Source of the DNA: Opitutales bacterium
GTDB taxonomy: Bacteria > Verrucomicrobiota > Verrucomicrobiia > Opitutales > JABSRG01
Assembly: GCA_028280845.1 (NCBI GenBank)
Contig: JANQKZ010000001.1
Span: 22,027 to 86,026 of the forward strand
Reading direction: 5' to 3'
DNA: 64,000 nt
A program made the translations under genes and the position numbers. Every line of letters begins with the position of its first letter. The first letter of the stretch is position 1. The notes beneath the pieces are model-generated. The model was not told the DNA's origin, made no database searches, and worked only from the letters and a program-made list of their open reading frames with translations. Shown here piece after piece: positions 27,377 through 36,196 of the stretch.

Positions 27377-28804
27377 ATGAAGCGGCCTGGCTGGTTATCG
27401 GGTATCATCATCCTTCTTGGGAGCGTCACCTCTCTGCCCTCCACGATTAGCTGGGAAGGCTACCCCCGGCTCATGCAAGGCCCCATGGTGGGTTGGGTGA
27501 GGTCGGAGTCAGCTGTCATTTGGGTGCGGTTGAGTGGCCCGTTTGAGGTATCCATAGAATACTCCACCGATTCCTTTTTCGAAAAGTCAAGGCTGTCGGA
27601 GAGGGTTCGGGTCACAAAAGAATTAGATTATACCGCCGTTATCGAGCTGGATCACCTGGACCCGGACACCACTGTCTACTACCGGGTTCTCGTTAATGGC
27701 AGACCGGAGGCTCACCGGCTGAGGGGATTTCCGCTTCTCAGCTTCAATACGACACCCTGTGGGGCCTCGAGCTTTAAAGTCGCCTTTGGGTCTTGTGTCC
27801 GGCCCCAGTGGAATCCGGTCCAACCCATATGGGATGGGCTGCGGCCTCATCGGCCGGATCTCTTTTTCTGGTTGGGAGATAACATATACGGGGATTCTCT
27901 CGACCCGGACATCCTTGCGGAGGAATACCGTAAACAGCGGGACATCGTCAATATGCAGCCCCTGAACTGGGGAACCCCTCAGCTCGCGGTTTGGGATGAT
28001 CATGACTACGGGCTCAATGATCATGATAAGCGAAATCCGATCAAGGAAGAGGCGCTGCAGGTGTTTAAGAACTACTGGGCCAATCCATCCTATGGGGAAC
28101 CGGGAAACCCGGGAGTGTATTTTAAATATGGATACGGTAAGGTGGATTTCTTTTTTATCGACGTCCGGTATCACCGGGACCCCATAGATACGCCGGATGG
28201 TCCTGAAAAAACCATGCTGGGGACCGGTCAAAAACAGTGGTTGAAAGACAGCTTAGCCCGGAGCCAGGCCACGTTTAAGGTCTTGGTCAGCGGGAATGGC
28301 TTCACCGTGGAGAAGGGACCCCACTCAGAATCCTGGGCCTCTTTTCTCGATGAGCGTGATGAGATCTTCGACTTTATCATGGAGCAGGGGATTTCGGGTG
28401 TATTGCTGATATCGGGGGATACCCATGTCGGGGAGTTGAACTGCATCCCGCGGTCTTCCTCTGAAGGATACGACCTGTATGAGCTGGTCAGTTCTCCCCT
28501 GGCACAGCGACCGTCCGAGAGTTGGCTGAATTACCATGTTATCGAACGGATCCGGCAGTTTTACTTTGGCGGAGATAATTTTGGCCTGATGACGTTTAAC
28601 ACCCAGGCGAAAGATCCCTATGTCATCTTGACCCTGCACGACCAGAATGGGCGGGCCGTGTGGTCCCCGGTGAAGGTGTTTGCCTCGGAGTTGGTCCCGG
28701 GTTCGACATCGGATTGGAAAGATAAAATGGATACCAAATCCCGGATCCGCTGGGAGCGCTGGGAGAGCGAAGGACGGTATTATGATAAATATTTGAAGGA
28801 TTGA
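27377..28804 (+). CDS. PhoD-like alkaline phosphatase/phosphodiesterase, secreted
   Basis: 475 residues with a signal peptide (MKRPGWLSGIIILLGSVTSL). An N-terminal Ig-like PhoD domain (MVGWVRSESAVIWVRLSG; HLDPDTTVYYRVLVNG) precedes the metallophosphatase: FKVAFGSCVRPQ, DLFFWLGDNIYGD, LAVWDDHDYGLND, FFFIDVRYHRD and LLISGDTHVGEL. GDN, DDHDYG and GDTH hold the Ca/Fe ligands. PhoD enzymes release phosphate from mono- and diesters, including teichoic acids. It is the last gene of module A, 12 bp after the ROK gene, and can act after or beside the GDPD. Confidence 0.9.
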   Translation: MKRPGWLSGIIILLGSVTSLPSTISWEGYPRLMQGPMVGWVRSESAVIWVRLSGPFEVSIEYSTDSFFEKSRLSERVRVTKELDYTAVIELDHLDPDTTVYYRVLVNGRPEAHRLRGFPLLSFNTTPCGASSFKVAFGSCVRPQWNPVQPIWDGLRPHRPDLFFWLGDNIYGDSLDPDILAEEYRKQRDIVNMQPLNWGTPQLAVWDDHDYGLNDHDKRNPIKEEALQVFKNYWANPSYGEPGNPGVYFKYGYGKVDFFFIDVRYHRDPIDTPDGPEKTMLGTGQKQWLKDSLARSQATFKVLVSGNGFTVEKGPHSESWASFLDERDEIFDFIMEQGISGVLLISGDTHVGELNCIPRSSSEGYDLYELVSSPLAQRPSESWLNYHVIERIRQFYFGGDNFGLMTFNTQAKDPYVILTLHDQNGRAVWSPVKVFASELVPGSTSDWKDKMDTKSRIRWERWESEGRYYDKYLKD

Positions 28805-28823
28805 TCTGATTTGGGAGTCTGCG

Positions 28824-28963
28824 GGAGCGACCACGCGTCGCGAGTGTTTGGGCTCTTTTTCCCAGAGGCAGGATAGCATCCCGCCCTCCCGAACCAATGT
28901 AGGAGAGGCTTTATGCCTCGACCTTCCTGATATGTGAATTCCATCGCGACGCAAGGTCGCTCC
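28824..28963. repeat. REP-like palindromic repeat cluster
   Basis: The arm GGAGCGACCACGCGTCGCGA (28824-28843) is matched in inverse by 28944-28963, with two central mismatches. Between them lies a related unit beginning GTAGGAGAGGC. This matches the style of chromosomal REP/BIME elements built from a GTAGGAGCGACC head. The element follows the PhoD stop and may end or protect the transcript. Confidence 0.65.
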
Positions 28964-28985
28964 TACGAAGACGGCCCGTTCGGAT

Positions 28986-29027
28986 AGAGGTTATCGCTAT
29001 CGTTGTCGTATTCGTAATCGATTTCGA
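28986..29027. repeat. degenerate TATCG/ATTCGT tandem tract
   Basis: About seven imperfect hexamers of the type TATCGT, TGTCGT, ATTCGT, AATCGA and TTTCGA run head to tail. The tract is similar in style to those beside asnS. Nothing is encoded, and a plus-strand frame through it is an artefact. The rest of 29028-29141 shows no feature. Confidence 0.6.
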
Positions 29028-29141
29028 TTGGGAGGGCCTTCGAGGTTGCAGGATCATCCCTTATTCCTGCCCTCCTTAGCGATAAATTTGCGCCTGCTTC
29101 GTTGGCTGAATGGTTCTGCGGAAGGCAGGAAATTTTACCCT

Positions 29142-30638
29142 TTAGATCACCGACAAGCCCCACAGGCCACCGTACCAGAGGACGGCGATTCCACTCATGA
29201 TGACAGAAACCGGGTTGATCGACTTCCATGTGGGTTCCAGTGAATAGGGGTAGGGGTGGCGTTCCTGTTTAAAGCAGGTAACGGAGACGATGTAGAGGAT
29301 GGCAAAGGTGAGGGAGAGGGCGTGGAGCCAGTTGAGGTTTACACCGAGGGCAGGCAGGAAAAAAACCATGGGAAAGTAGAGGAGGGCAGCGGCCAGGATG
29401 GCATAAAAGAGTCCCCTGGGGGAAACACTCTTGGGCATGACACAATTCACCACGATGAAGAGGATGGTGATGTTAAAGAAGGCCTCATTTCGTTTCATGT
29501 GGATGAAGAAGGCGTCATCCAGCTGGTACAGGTTAGGGACGATGCAAATGATGATGAGCGATATGATGGCCCCGGAGGTCGCATAAAGGGGGGTACCCTG
29601 CAGCTTGGTCTTTTTGATTATATAGCTCAGGACATCATTGATGAAAAGGGTACTGAGGGCGTGCATGTTGCTGTTAAACGAGGTGACAAAGAGCAAAAAA
29701 CTGATGATGCCGATAATCCAGATTCCCCAGCGGGGAAAAAGGAACTCACTCATGACGAGCACAATGCTGTCCGGTCTCTCCACTCCGTCTTTGAACACGG
29801 TGTAGGCAATCATTCCCGGTATGATGACAATAAAGGGGATGATGAGTTTACCCAATGCCGCAAGGAGGACCCCCTTTTGAGCCTCAGGTAAAGATCTGGC
29901 GGCCAGCGCACGTTGCAGGATACCCTGGGCGGTGCACCAGACCTGGACGTTAATCAGCAGCAAGCCCGTCAACAGAGTAGTCCAGGGGATGGTGGAATCC
30001 GGATCGCCGAAGGGGTTGAGCCGCTCCCCGTTCGTTTCAGTAAACGTCCTGAAAAACACAGCCAGGTTACCATCCCCCACCTTAAGGGCGCATCCGATCG
30101 TGAGGGATAAACCGAATAGGCCGAAGATGATGGCGACCGCGGTATCGGATCGCGCAATAAAGCGCATTCCACCGAACAGGATGTAGGTATTTCCGATGAG
30201 GACGAGGAACACGGCCATGAAAAAGAAACGGCTTCCCGGTGGGAGATCTAGAAGAAACTGGATGCGGAAGACATCGGCGAAAATAACCGAGCTGGAATAG
30301 ACCAGGGTGGGAAGATAGATGAAACCGGTCGACAGACAGACCAGGATGGCCAAAGCGAGTCGGCCCTTTTTGCCATAGCGCAAGCCGACAAATTCGGGAA
30401 TAGTGGCCACCCCGCTGGAGTAGTAGTGGGGCAGAAACATCTTGGCGCACACGATCATGCCAAAGACGGCAATCACTTCCCAGGCGATGAAGATGACCCC
30501 CCACTGGTAGGCGCTTCCGTTCAACCCGATAAACTGAACCGTCGAGATATTGGTCAACAGGATGGACCCGGCTACGGTCCATCCGGACAGGGATCGATCG
30601 GCGAGGAAAAATTCCCGTTCCTTTTTGCTTTTAAACAT
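29142..30638 (-). CDS. Sodium:solute symporter (SSS family), short N-terminus
   Basis: 498 residues. KKEREFFLADRSLSGWTVAGSILLTNISTVQFIGLNGSAYQWG corresponds to the segment after the first helix of SSS proteins and contains the unwound substrate/sodium helix. The usual leading helix is missing: the ATG at 30638 is followed directly by the cytoplasmic loop, and no frame in the 109 bp back to the ROK stop codes for one. Twelve or so helices remain, with TNISTVQF and QVWCTAQGILQRALAA as expected. It lies downstream of the module B ROK gene on the same strand and so may import the monomer released there. The loss of the first helix is odd but may be tolerated. Confidence 0.83.
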   Translation of the reverse strand: MFKSKKEREFFLADRSLSGWTVAGSILLTNISTVQFIGLNGSAYQWGVIFIAWEVIAVFGMIVCAKMFLPHYYSSGVATIPEFVGLRYGKKGRLALAILVCLSTGFIYLPTLVYSSSVIFADVFRIQFLLDLPPGSRFFFMAVFLVLIGNTYILFGGMRFIARSDTAVAIIFGLFGLSLTIGCALKVGDGNLAVFFRTFTETNGERLNPFGDPDSTIPWTTLLTGLLLINVQVWCTAQGILQRALAARSLPEAQKGVLLAALGKLIIPFIVIIPGMIAYTVFKDGVERPDSIVLVMSEFLFPRWGIWIIGIISFLLFVTSFNSNMHALSTLFINDVLSYIIKKTKLQGTPLYATSGAIISLIIICIVPNLYQLDDAFFIHMKRNEAFFNITILFIVVNCVMPKSVSPRGLFYAILAAALLYFPMVFFLPALGVNLNWLHALSLTFAILYIVSVTCFKQERHPYPYSLEPTWKSINPVSVIMSGIAVLWYGGLWGLSVI

Positions 30639-30747
30639 GGGGTCACTTTCAGTATGGAGCCCATGCGCGTTGCGGGAAGTGGTAAAGGGGGGAAGAGCGG
30701 GATTTAACAGCTTTGAAACAAATGTGGAAGGATCCCTTTAATTCACC

Positions 30748-31917
30748 CTAAATATTAAAAAAATGCTCTACGAAAGGCACGAGGCCGGCGCCGATGGCCG
30801 TGGCGTCACCTTCGCATTCCCTGGGAACGAGTTTGGCGTGTTCGCGGACGACAGCACGACGCTTGATATCGAAAAATTCAATGTGGGGAATGAGGCGCAG
30901 GGCGAGGGCCTTGGGGATGCGTCCCCCCAGAACGATGGCATCATTGTCGAGAATGGCGGTCGTGGCGGAGGCCATGAGCGAGAGGGAAGGGGAGACTTCC
31001 TCAATCCAGTCGTCGATCCCTTTCCAGGAATCGTCGTAATGGGTGACTAGATCGCTCACGCTGTTCAGGTCTTGCCCGTTTGCATTTAGGTGTTGCCTGA
31101 GGAGCTCCAGGTTGGGGAAGGGATATTTTTCTTTGTCGATGGGGAGGATGCCAACAAACTCCCCCGCGTTCCCGCGTGAGCCGGTTATGAGTTTTCCATC
31201 CATGACAAAGCCGCCACCCACGCCGGTGGCGATGAAGTAGTAGGCAAAGCTGTTGGCCCAGCGACCGACGCCGTTCATCAGCTCTCCGATGGTGGCGGCT
31301 TTGCCGTCGTTTTCCGCCCAGACGGGCAGGGAGAATGCTTTGGAAAAGAGCACTTCCAGGTCCGTCAAGGCAAAGGCTTCCAGCGAGGGCGGGGTATTGA
31401 AAATGGCGCTCGGCCCGACTCTGAAACCGGTAGTGGCTACCCCCAGTCCAAACACGCGCTCCCGTGGAATGCCATGCTCGGTCAAGATCCGGTTCATGCC
31501 GGTTTGGACCCCATTCAGTATCTGATCCCTGTTGAGGCCAGCTACCCCGGGGAGTAAGTAACCCCGTTGTTGTCCGGTGAAGTCCACTATAGTGAGCGCG
31601 ATTCCGTCGGCCATGAGGGATAGGCCGAAGGCGTAGGCGTAGTCCGGATTGAGGGAAAGCACCGCACTGGGCTGTCCCCGGGTTCCGCTTTGGAATCCGG
31701 CCCCTCGCAGGATCATTCCCTGCTCCTCCAGAGTGGCTGCCACTCGGGAAATGGATTGTTGGGATAAGGAGAGGTCCTGATTGAGTTCGGCCTGGGTGCG
31801 TCTGCCCTTGCGAAACAACACACCCAGAAAGTCGCGCTGGCTCTCTGTGACGGCAGTGCCGTCGTGGGTTTCCGAACGAACGGTTTGAGGTGGGACTAAT
31901 TTTACTTCTCGACTCAT
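30748..31917 (-). CDS. ROK family transcriptional regulator (module B)
   Basis: 389 residues. The winged helix is at about 22-75 (KGRRTQAELNQDLSLSQQSISRVAATLEEQGMILRGAG), followed by an ROK fold: YAFGLSLMADGIALTIVDFTG, VFGLGVATTGF, PVWAENDGKAATIGELMNGVG and YYFIATGVGGGFVMDGKLITGSRGNAGEF. The zinc-binding cysteine motif is lacking. It is divergent from the TonB receptor at 32105; the 187 bp gap contains three copies of an ACTCR-N3-TGAGT site, its likely operators. The two closest to the ROK start may mediate autoregulation. An SSS symporter follows on the same strand. Confidence 0.87.
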   Translation of the reverse strand: MSREVKLVPPQTVRSETHDGTAVTESQRDFLGVLFRKGRRTQAELNQDLSLSQQSISRVAATLEEQGMILRGAGFQSGTRGQPSAVLSLNPDYAYAFGLSLMADGIALTIVDFTGQQRGYLLPGVAGLNRDQILNGVQTGMNRILTEHGIPRERVFGLGVATTGFRVGPSAIFNTPPSLEAFALTDLEVLFSKAFSLPVWAENDGKAATIGELMNGVGRWANSFAYYFIATGVGGGFVMDGKLITGSRGNAGEFVGILPIDKEKYPFPNLELLRQHLNANGQDLNSVSDLVTHYDDSWKGIDDWIEEVSPSLSLMASATTAILDNDAIVLGGRIPKALALRLIPHIEFFDIKRRAVVREHAKLVPRECEGDATAIGAGLVPFVEHFFNI

Positions 31918-31968
31918 TTACAAAAGCTATTGATTGCAAATACCTTAGCATATTTCAAGCAATTTAAT

Positions 31969-32057
31969 ACTCACCATGAGTGAAAAAATCATAAAAACTA
32001 CTTGCCTTGAGTAATAAAAAATCCAAAGCTCCCCGCCATATATTACTCGCAATGAGT
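31969..32057. promoter_or_regulatory. three ROK operator-like sites, ACTYR-N3-TGAGT
   Basis: Three 13 bp imperfect palindromes lie in the divergent promoter region: ACTCACCATGAGT (31969-31981), ACTTGCCTTGAGT (32000-32012) and ACTCGCAATGAGT (32045-32057). The TGAGT arm is invariant. Centres are 31 and 45 bp apart. The sequence around them is AT-rich. Their placement between a ROK gene and a receptor is that of operators of the ROK protein. Confidence 0.65.
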
Positions 32058-32104
32058 AGTATTTAAATTCACGATCATCAACTCTTACTAAGGACTCTCA
32101 CCAG

Positions 32105-34771
32105 ATGTGCAGGTTAAGACACAGAAAGCGGAAAACCGGAGTGGTCGCGGGGGCGTCACTCCTTGTAGCGCAATGGGGCTTTGCGCAGGAAGCAAGCATC
32201 CAGGAACTGGATGAATTCACCGTATTCGGATCGCACCTACAAAATCAGCGGGCAATTGAAATTCGGCAGGACAATCCTACGGTTCTGATCGATGCGGTGA
32301 CCACGGATGAAATTGGTCGTTTGCCGGATTTCAATATCGGGGAGGCCGTGCAGCGGCTCCCTGGAATTGGGGTGCAGCAGGATCAGGCAGAAGTCCGTTT
32401 TGTCACGATACGCGCGCTCAATGCGGAGTACAACTATACCACTGTGGATGGAGTATCCATTGCGGTGCCGGACCGGAACGGGCGACGGGTGTTTATGGAT
32501 GTGATGCCGGCGTCGATGGCCTACCGTGTTGAGGTGGCTAAAACCTTTGTCCCCGGCATGGAAGGGGGCGCCATTGGGGGCATTATTGATATTCAGACGG
32601 CGGATGCCTTCGCCTTTGGCCGGGACACCTTTAAAGTGAATGCTGAGATTGGGAAATATACGAATGATGATGGGTATCGCTCAGTCAATCCGTCGGGAAC
32701 GGCAGACCTGTTTTACTCGGGAACGTTTGGGGCGGATAACCAGTTTGGCGTTGTCTTGACAGGGAACTATTACAAGCGGGATAGTACGATACCTCAGACC
32801 GAGTATGGGTCATCGCGGGCCTTCTATGATGCGAACGGGGATCCTGTGGGGACTCCGGATGATCCTCCTTACCCGGGGACGGGGTGGGAGGTGCCGCGTG
32901 AGCGACGGGGATACTGGTACCACAATGATCGGACACGATTTGGCGGGAGCGCCAAGTTTCAGTATCGCCCGGCGGACATGGTAGAGTTCTGGGTCCGGGG
33001 GTTCTGGAACAAGGCCACGGATGATGAAGCCCGGCAAACGGATCTGTTGCGGCATTCGGGTGGGGGAGAGCTATTGAACCAGACGGCAACCACCGGCACT
33101 TTAATTACGGCCAATAGTCTTCGGCAACAACACTACCTGGGCCAATTTGAATTTGAACGAAGTGTCTGGGCGGCCACCTTGGGAGGCGATTTTGACCTGG
33201 ACGCGGGGAATCTGGCCCTGCGCGCAAATTATTCAGGATCTAAATTCAGTAACCCTGAAAACTGGGCCGAGTGGCGGATGCAGGGGGACAATGACGGAGA
33301 TGGAGTCGATGATAACGCGTTCAGTTATGAGCGCATCGGAGACGATTACGCGTTCACCTTATTAGATCCTGAGGCTTATTATGACTTCACTCAGTATGAA
33401 GCTTACCGGAGGCAATTTGATGACCGGTCGCTGGACGAAGATCTGTTTGAGCTCAAAGCGGATTGGGATGGGCAGATGGGCAGTGGGGTCTGGTCTTATG
33501 GGGCAGGGCTATCCTGGCGAAGAGTGGATCGTACCTTTGATGAGGAGCGGGACCGCTATCGACCTACGGGAACGAACGACTATACCTTGGATGCCGCTGG
33601 AGTCTTGAATACTGAAGTAAACCTTCAGCCCCCCGGGTTTATCGGAAATCAATCCCTGGTAGTGATCGATCCCGATCTGGCTACGTCGCAATGGGAGGCG
33701 CACTTTGGGGCAAACGCAGATCAATGGAGCTTGGATAGCATGGAACGGGATGATAACCGATTGGATTACACCTTGGAAGAATCGGTCAGTGCGGCTTACG
33801 CCTGGTTGGGCTATCAAGTGGATCGTACGAATTTAGTCTTCGGCCTCCGTTATGAGGATACGTCGGTTGATGGTCTGGGTCGCCGCAATGTCAGCGGGAT
33901 TGGATGGACGGATACAGAGAATTCCGGGGGGTATTCGGATCTCCTTCCCTCCATCAGTTATAGTTACCGGGTCAATCAGAACCATCTCTTGAGGGCGGCC
34001 GTATCCAAGAGTGTCGGTCGACCCGGTTACAACTTGATCGCACCGGTAGGAGAGAGTTTTAACCCGGATTCTCTGACCCTGTCCCGGTCAAACCCGGACC
34101 TGGAGCCGCGGCGGTCGACCAATGTCGATTTGGGTTGGGACTTTTACTTCGACAATGGGTTTGGCCTGGTTTCGGCAGGTTTGTTTTACAAGCAAGTTGA
34201 GGGGGAAATATTCCGAGCGGCCACCGAGATAACGATTGATGTGGATGGCGTTGCCACCGAGGTTACGGCCACTCAGCCGATCAATAACGGAGATGACACG
34301 AATATCTATGGCTTGGAGGTGCAGGCTATAAAAAACCTGGATGGTGTAGTCCCCGGTCTTGGTTTCAATGTAAATGCGACTTTTCTGGAAACCGACTTCA
34401 CCGTCCTGATGAACGATGGGTCCAAGGTGGAGCTGGAAACCATGATCGGTCAGCCGAAGCAATCGTATAATGTGTCCCTCTTTTATGATCGTGGACGGTG
34501 GTCGACCAAGTTGGCCTATCGTTATCAGAGCCTTTCTGCCAGCAGCCGGATACGCACGGATCAGGAATATCGGAATCGTTATGATACCGAGCGGCAAAGC
34601 CTCGATTTCAAAGCGACCTATCGTATGAATGATCACTGGGCATTCAACTTCAATGCCTGGAACCTGACGGGGGAAGGCCGTGGCGAAGTCCTTGGCTTTG
34701 ATCAGGAAATTCCCATTGTTTCAGCAGATTTCGGGTCAGCCTACTTTATCGGGTTTTCCTACAAGAACTAA
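32105..34771 (+). CDS. TonB-dependent receptor of module B (with ROK and GDPD)
   Basis: 888 residues. The signal peptide follows a basic start (MCRLRHRKRKTGVVAGASLLVAQ), cleaved near FAQ. The plug contains TDEIGRLPDFNIGEAVQRLPGIGVQQDQAEVRFVTIRALNAEYNYTTVDG and KTFVPGMEGGAIGGIIDIQT; the barrel ends in SAYFIGFSYKN. This is again the SusD-less carbohydrate-type receptor. A terminator-like hairpin follows the stop by 20 bp, and the GDPD gene starts right after it, so expression of the two is probably linked by read-through. It is divergent from the module B ROK gene across the three-operator region. Confidence 0.93.
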   Translation: MCRLRHRKRKTGVVAGASLLVAQWGFAQEASIQELDEFTVFGSHLQNQRAIEIRQDNPTVLIDAVTTDEIGRLPDFNIGEAVQRLPGIGVQQDQAEVRFVTIRALNAEYNYTTVDGVSIAVPDRNGRRVFMDVMPASMAYRVEVAKTFVPGMEGGAIGGIIDIQTADAFAFGRDTFKVNAEIGKYTNDDGYRSVNPSGTADLFYSGTFGADNQFGVVLTGNYYKRDSTIPQTEYGSSRAFYDANGDPVGTPDDPPYPGTGWEVPRERRGYWYHNDRTRFGGSAKFQYRPADMVEFWVRGFWNKATDDEARQTDLLRHSGGGELLNQTATTGTLITANSLRQQHYLGQFEFERSVWAATLGGDFDLDAGNLALRANYSGSKFSNPENWAEWRMQGDNDGDGVDDNAFSYERIGDDYAFTLLDPEAYYDFTQYEAYRRQFDDRSLDEDLFELKADWDGQMGSGVWSYGAGLSWRRVDRTFDEERDRYRPTGTNDYTLDAAGVLNTEVNLQPPGFIGNQSLVVIDPDLATSQWEAHFGANADQWSLDSMERDDNRLDYTLEESVSAAYAWLGYQVDRTNLVFGLRYEDTSVDGLGRRNVSGIGWTDTENSGGYSDLLPSISYSYRVNQNHLLRAAVSKSVGRPGYNLIAPVGESFNPDSLTLSRSNPDLEPRRSTNVDLGWDFYFDNGFGLVSAGLFYKQVEGEIFRAATEITIDVDGVATEVTATQPINNGDDTNIYGLEVQAIKNLDGVVPGLGFNVNATFLETDFTVLMNDGSKVELETMIGQPKQSYNVSLFYDRGRWSTKLAYRYQSLSASSRIRTDQEYRNRYDTERQSLDFKATYRMNDHWAFNFNAWNLTGEGRGEVLGFDQEIPIVSADFGSAYFIGFSYKN

Positions 34772-34791
34772 CAGACATTTTTTCTTAGTAT

Positions 34792-34819
34792 CCCCCGGGG
34801 AACTCCCCGGGGGCCTTTT
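34792..34819 (+). terminator. GC-rich hairpin between TonB receptor and GDPD (terminator or attenuator)
   Basis: A 9 bp perfect stem (CCCCCGGGG, loop AACT, CCCCGGGGG) is followed by CCTTTTCC. Its end is four bases before the ATG of the GDPD gene, and the G run of the right arm is the only Shine-Dalgarno-like sequence for that gene. The hairpin could therefore both end most receptor transcripts and mask the GDPD ribosome site. Confidence 0.6.
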
Positions 34820-34822
34820 CCT

Positions 34823-35749
34823 ATGAAATTGCATCAACAGACCTCACTCCTGTTCCGGGTGTTGACCCTACTGTCATGCATCATGCCCCTCGGGCACGGG
34901 GGGATGGCGGCAGGCGAATGCCAAACCCGGGTAGAGCATATCCGCAGCATCATCGAATCCGGGGACAGTCCTGGGATACTGGTGGCGGCCCATCGGGGGC
35001 ATCACCAGCACTGGCCCGAAAATTCCATACCCTCTATTCAATCAGCGGTAGAGGTGGGGGCCCATATTGTTGAGCTCGATATTCGGGTGTCACAGGATGG
35101 AGTGCCGGTTCTCATGCATGATGAGACCCTGGACCGGACGACCAATGGAACGGGCCCGGTCGTCGAGCATACTTACCAGGCCCTCCAACAGCTGCGGTTA
35201 ACAGATAATTCGGGTGAGTTAACCGATTGTCACATTCCTACGTTCAGAGAGGCCCTGGAGGCAGCCCGGGGAAAGATCCTGGTCAACGGAGATCTTAAGG
35301 CTACCGATTTAGATCCCATCCTTAACGTAATACTCGACTTGGAGATGAGCCGCGAGGTTATGTTTTATCATTCCAATCCGGAAGTCCTGGACAGCATTCT
35401 CCAAAAAAACCCAGAGGTCATGGTTATGACGATTGCCCGGGGTACGGAGGAGGTGGACCGCTTGCTAACCCATCGAAACGAAAGGATGCTTCATTTACGT
35501 GAGTCCTATAATTCGCTTCAGATCGCCGCGCAGCTCGACCAGCATCAAACCCTGGGTTGGACGAATGCATTGGGTGAGCCCGATCGCAGGGTGGTTTTGT
35601 ATGGTCCGGAAATTGGATTTGGGCCGGTAGTGCAAAATCAACCGGATATTATTCAGACCGATTATCCCGAAGCGCTGGTGCAATATCTTCGACTGCTCAG
35701 GTTGCCGGAAACCTCTGATCCATTAGCCACCTCAGCCCAACCCCAATAG
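34823..35749 (+). CDS. Glycerophosphodiester phosphodiesterase family protein, secreted (module B)
   Basis: 308 residues with a signal peptide (LLFRVLTLLSCIMPLG). The GDPD motifs are intact: LVAAHRGHHQHWPENSIPSI (His and Glu), AHIVELDIRVSQDGVPVLMHDETLDRTT (Glu, Asp and second His), IPTFREAL and GKILVNGDLKATD. It is a paralogue of 25236-26222 but clearly divergent outside the catalytic core. It is the second case in this window of a GDPD directly behind a TonB receptor. Expression is likely limited by the hairpin just before its start. Confidence 0.87.
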   Translation: MKLHQQTSLLFRVLTLLSCIMPLGHGGMAAGECQTRVEHIRSIIESGDSPGILVAAHRGHHQHWPENSIPSIQSAVEVGAHIVELDIRVSQDGVPVLMHDETLDRTTNGTGPVVEHTYQALQQLRLTDNSGELTDCHIPTFREALEAARGKILVNGDLKATDLDPILNVILDLEMSREVMFYHSNPEVLDSILQKNPEVMVMTIARGTEEVDRLLTHRNERMLHLRESYNSLQIAAQLDQHQTLGWTNALGEPDRRVVLYGPEIGFGPVVQNQPDIIQTDYPEALVQYLRLLRLPETSDPLATSAQPQ

Positions 35750-35755
35750 CCAGGG

Positions 35756-36022
35756 AAAAAGCCACTATGGATCAAGGGTCACGTATCGCTGGATCCAGAG
35801 ATCATCCTCAAGCTGCTATTTGTACTGTTTGGGGGAAACATTAGTAGTGAACGCGAACTGTTGCGGATCGTAGGCGAACACCTGGATTATTTGTGGGTTT
35901 TGCATTACGGGTTGAATGCTCCGATAGTGGAGCACAGGGGGTTCAGCGAAGCTCGGATTCGTTGGGGCCGGGATGTTTTTGAGCAGCATTTTATCTGCAC
36001 GGCGCAACAAGTGCGTGAATGA
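35756..36022 (+). pseudogene. IS transposase remnant (N-terminal region, IS1182/IS5-like)
   Basis: Directly behind the GDPD stop an open stretch without a start codon reads SLDPEIILKLLFVLFGGN, then SSERELLRIVGEHLDYLWVL, then VEHRGFSEARIRWGRDVFE. This is the pattern of the N-terminal domain of IS1182/IS5-type transposases (D-P-x-x-x-K-L, then R-E-L-x-R, then H-S/x-x-x-S-x-x-R-x-R-W). The DDE catalytic core is absent and the frame stops at 36020-36022, so the element is dead and truncated at both ends. No terminal inverted repeats were found. The following 170 bp to the fucosidase show nothing else. Confidence 0.6.
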
Positions 36023-36196
36023 GGGCCGCCGGTATCAATCCCCTGACCGCACTGAGGGAAGAATAAATACGATTCTCATCGCCGCGGGTCGTGAAGCACT
36101 CTAATCTTAGAAACGTAACCTTTCGATGTCCGCTTTAGTGCACAGGTCATTGAGAAAACCGCATATCTCAGCCAAGAGAAGCTACGTACCCTGATC

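Noticed and set aside
29256..29891. 211-residue plus-strand frame within the symporter gene
   Set aside because: Antisense of a membrane protein; the Asp/Glu/Gly-rich product is the usual mirror of hydrophobic codons.
35816..36010. 64-residue minus-strand frame
   Set aside because: Antisense to the transposase remnant, which has a recognisable family pattern on the plus strand.
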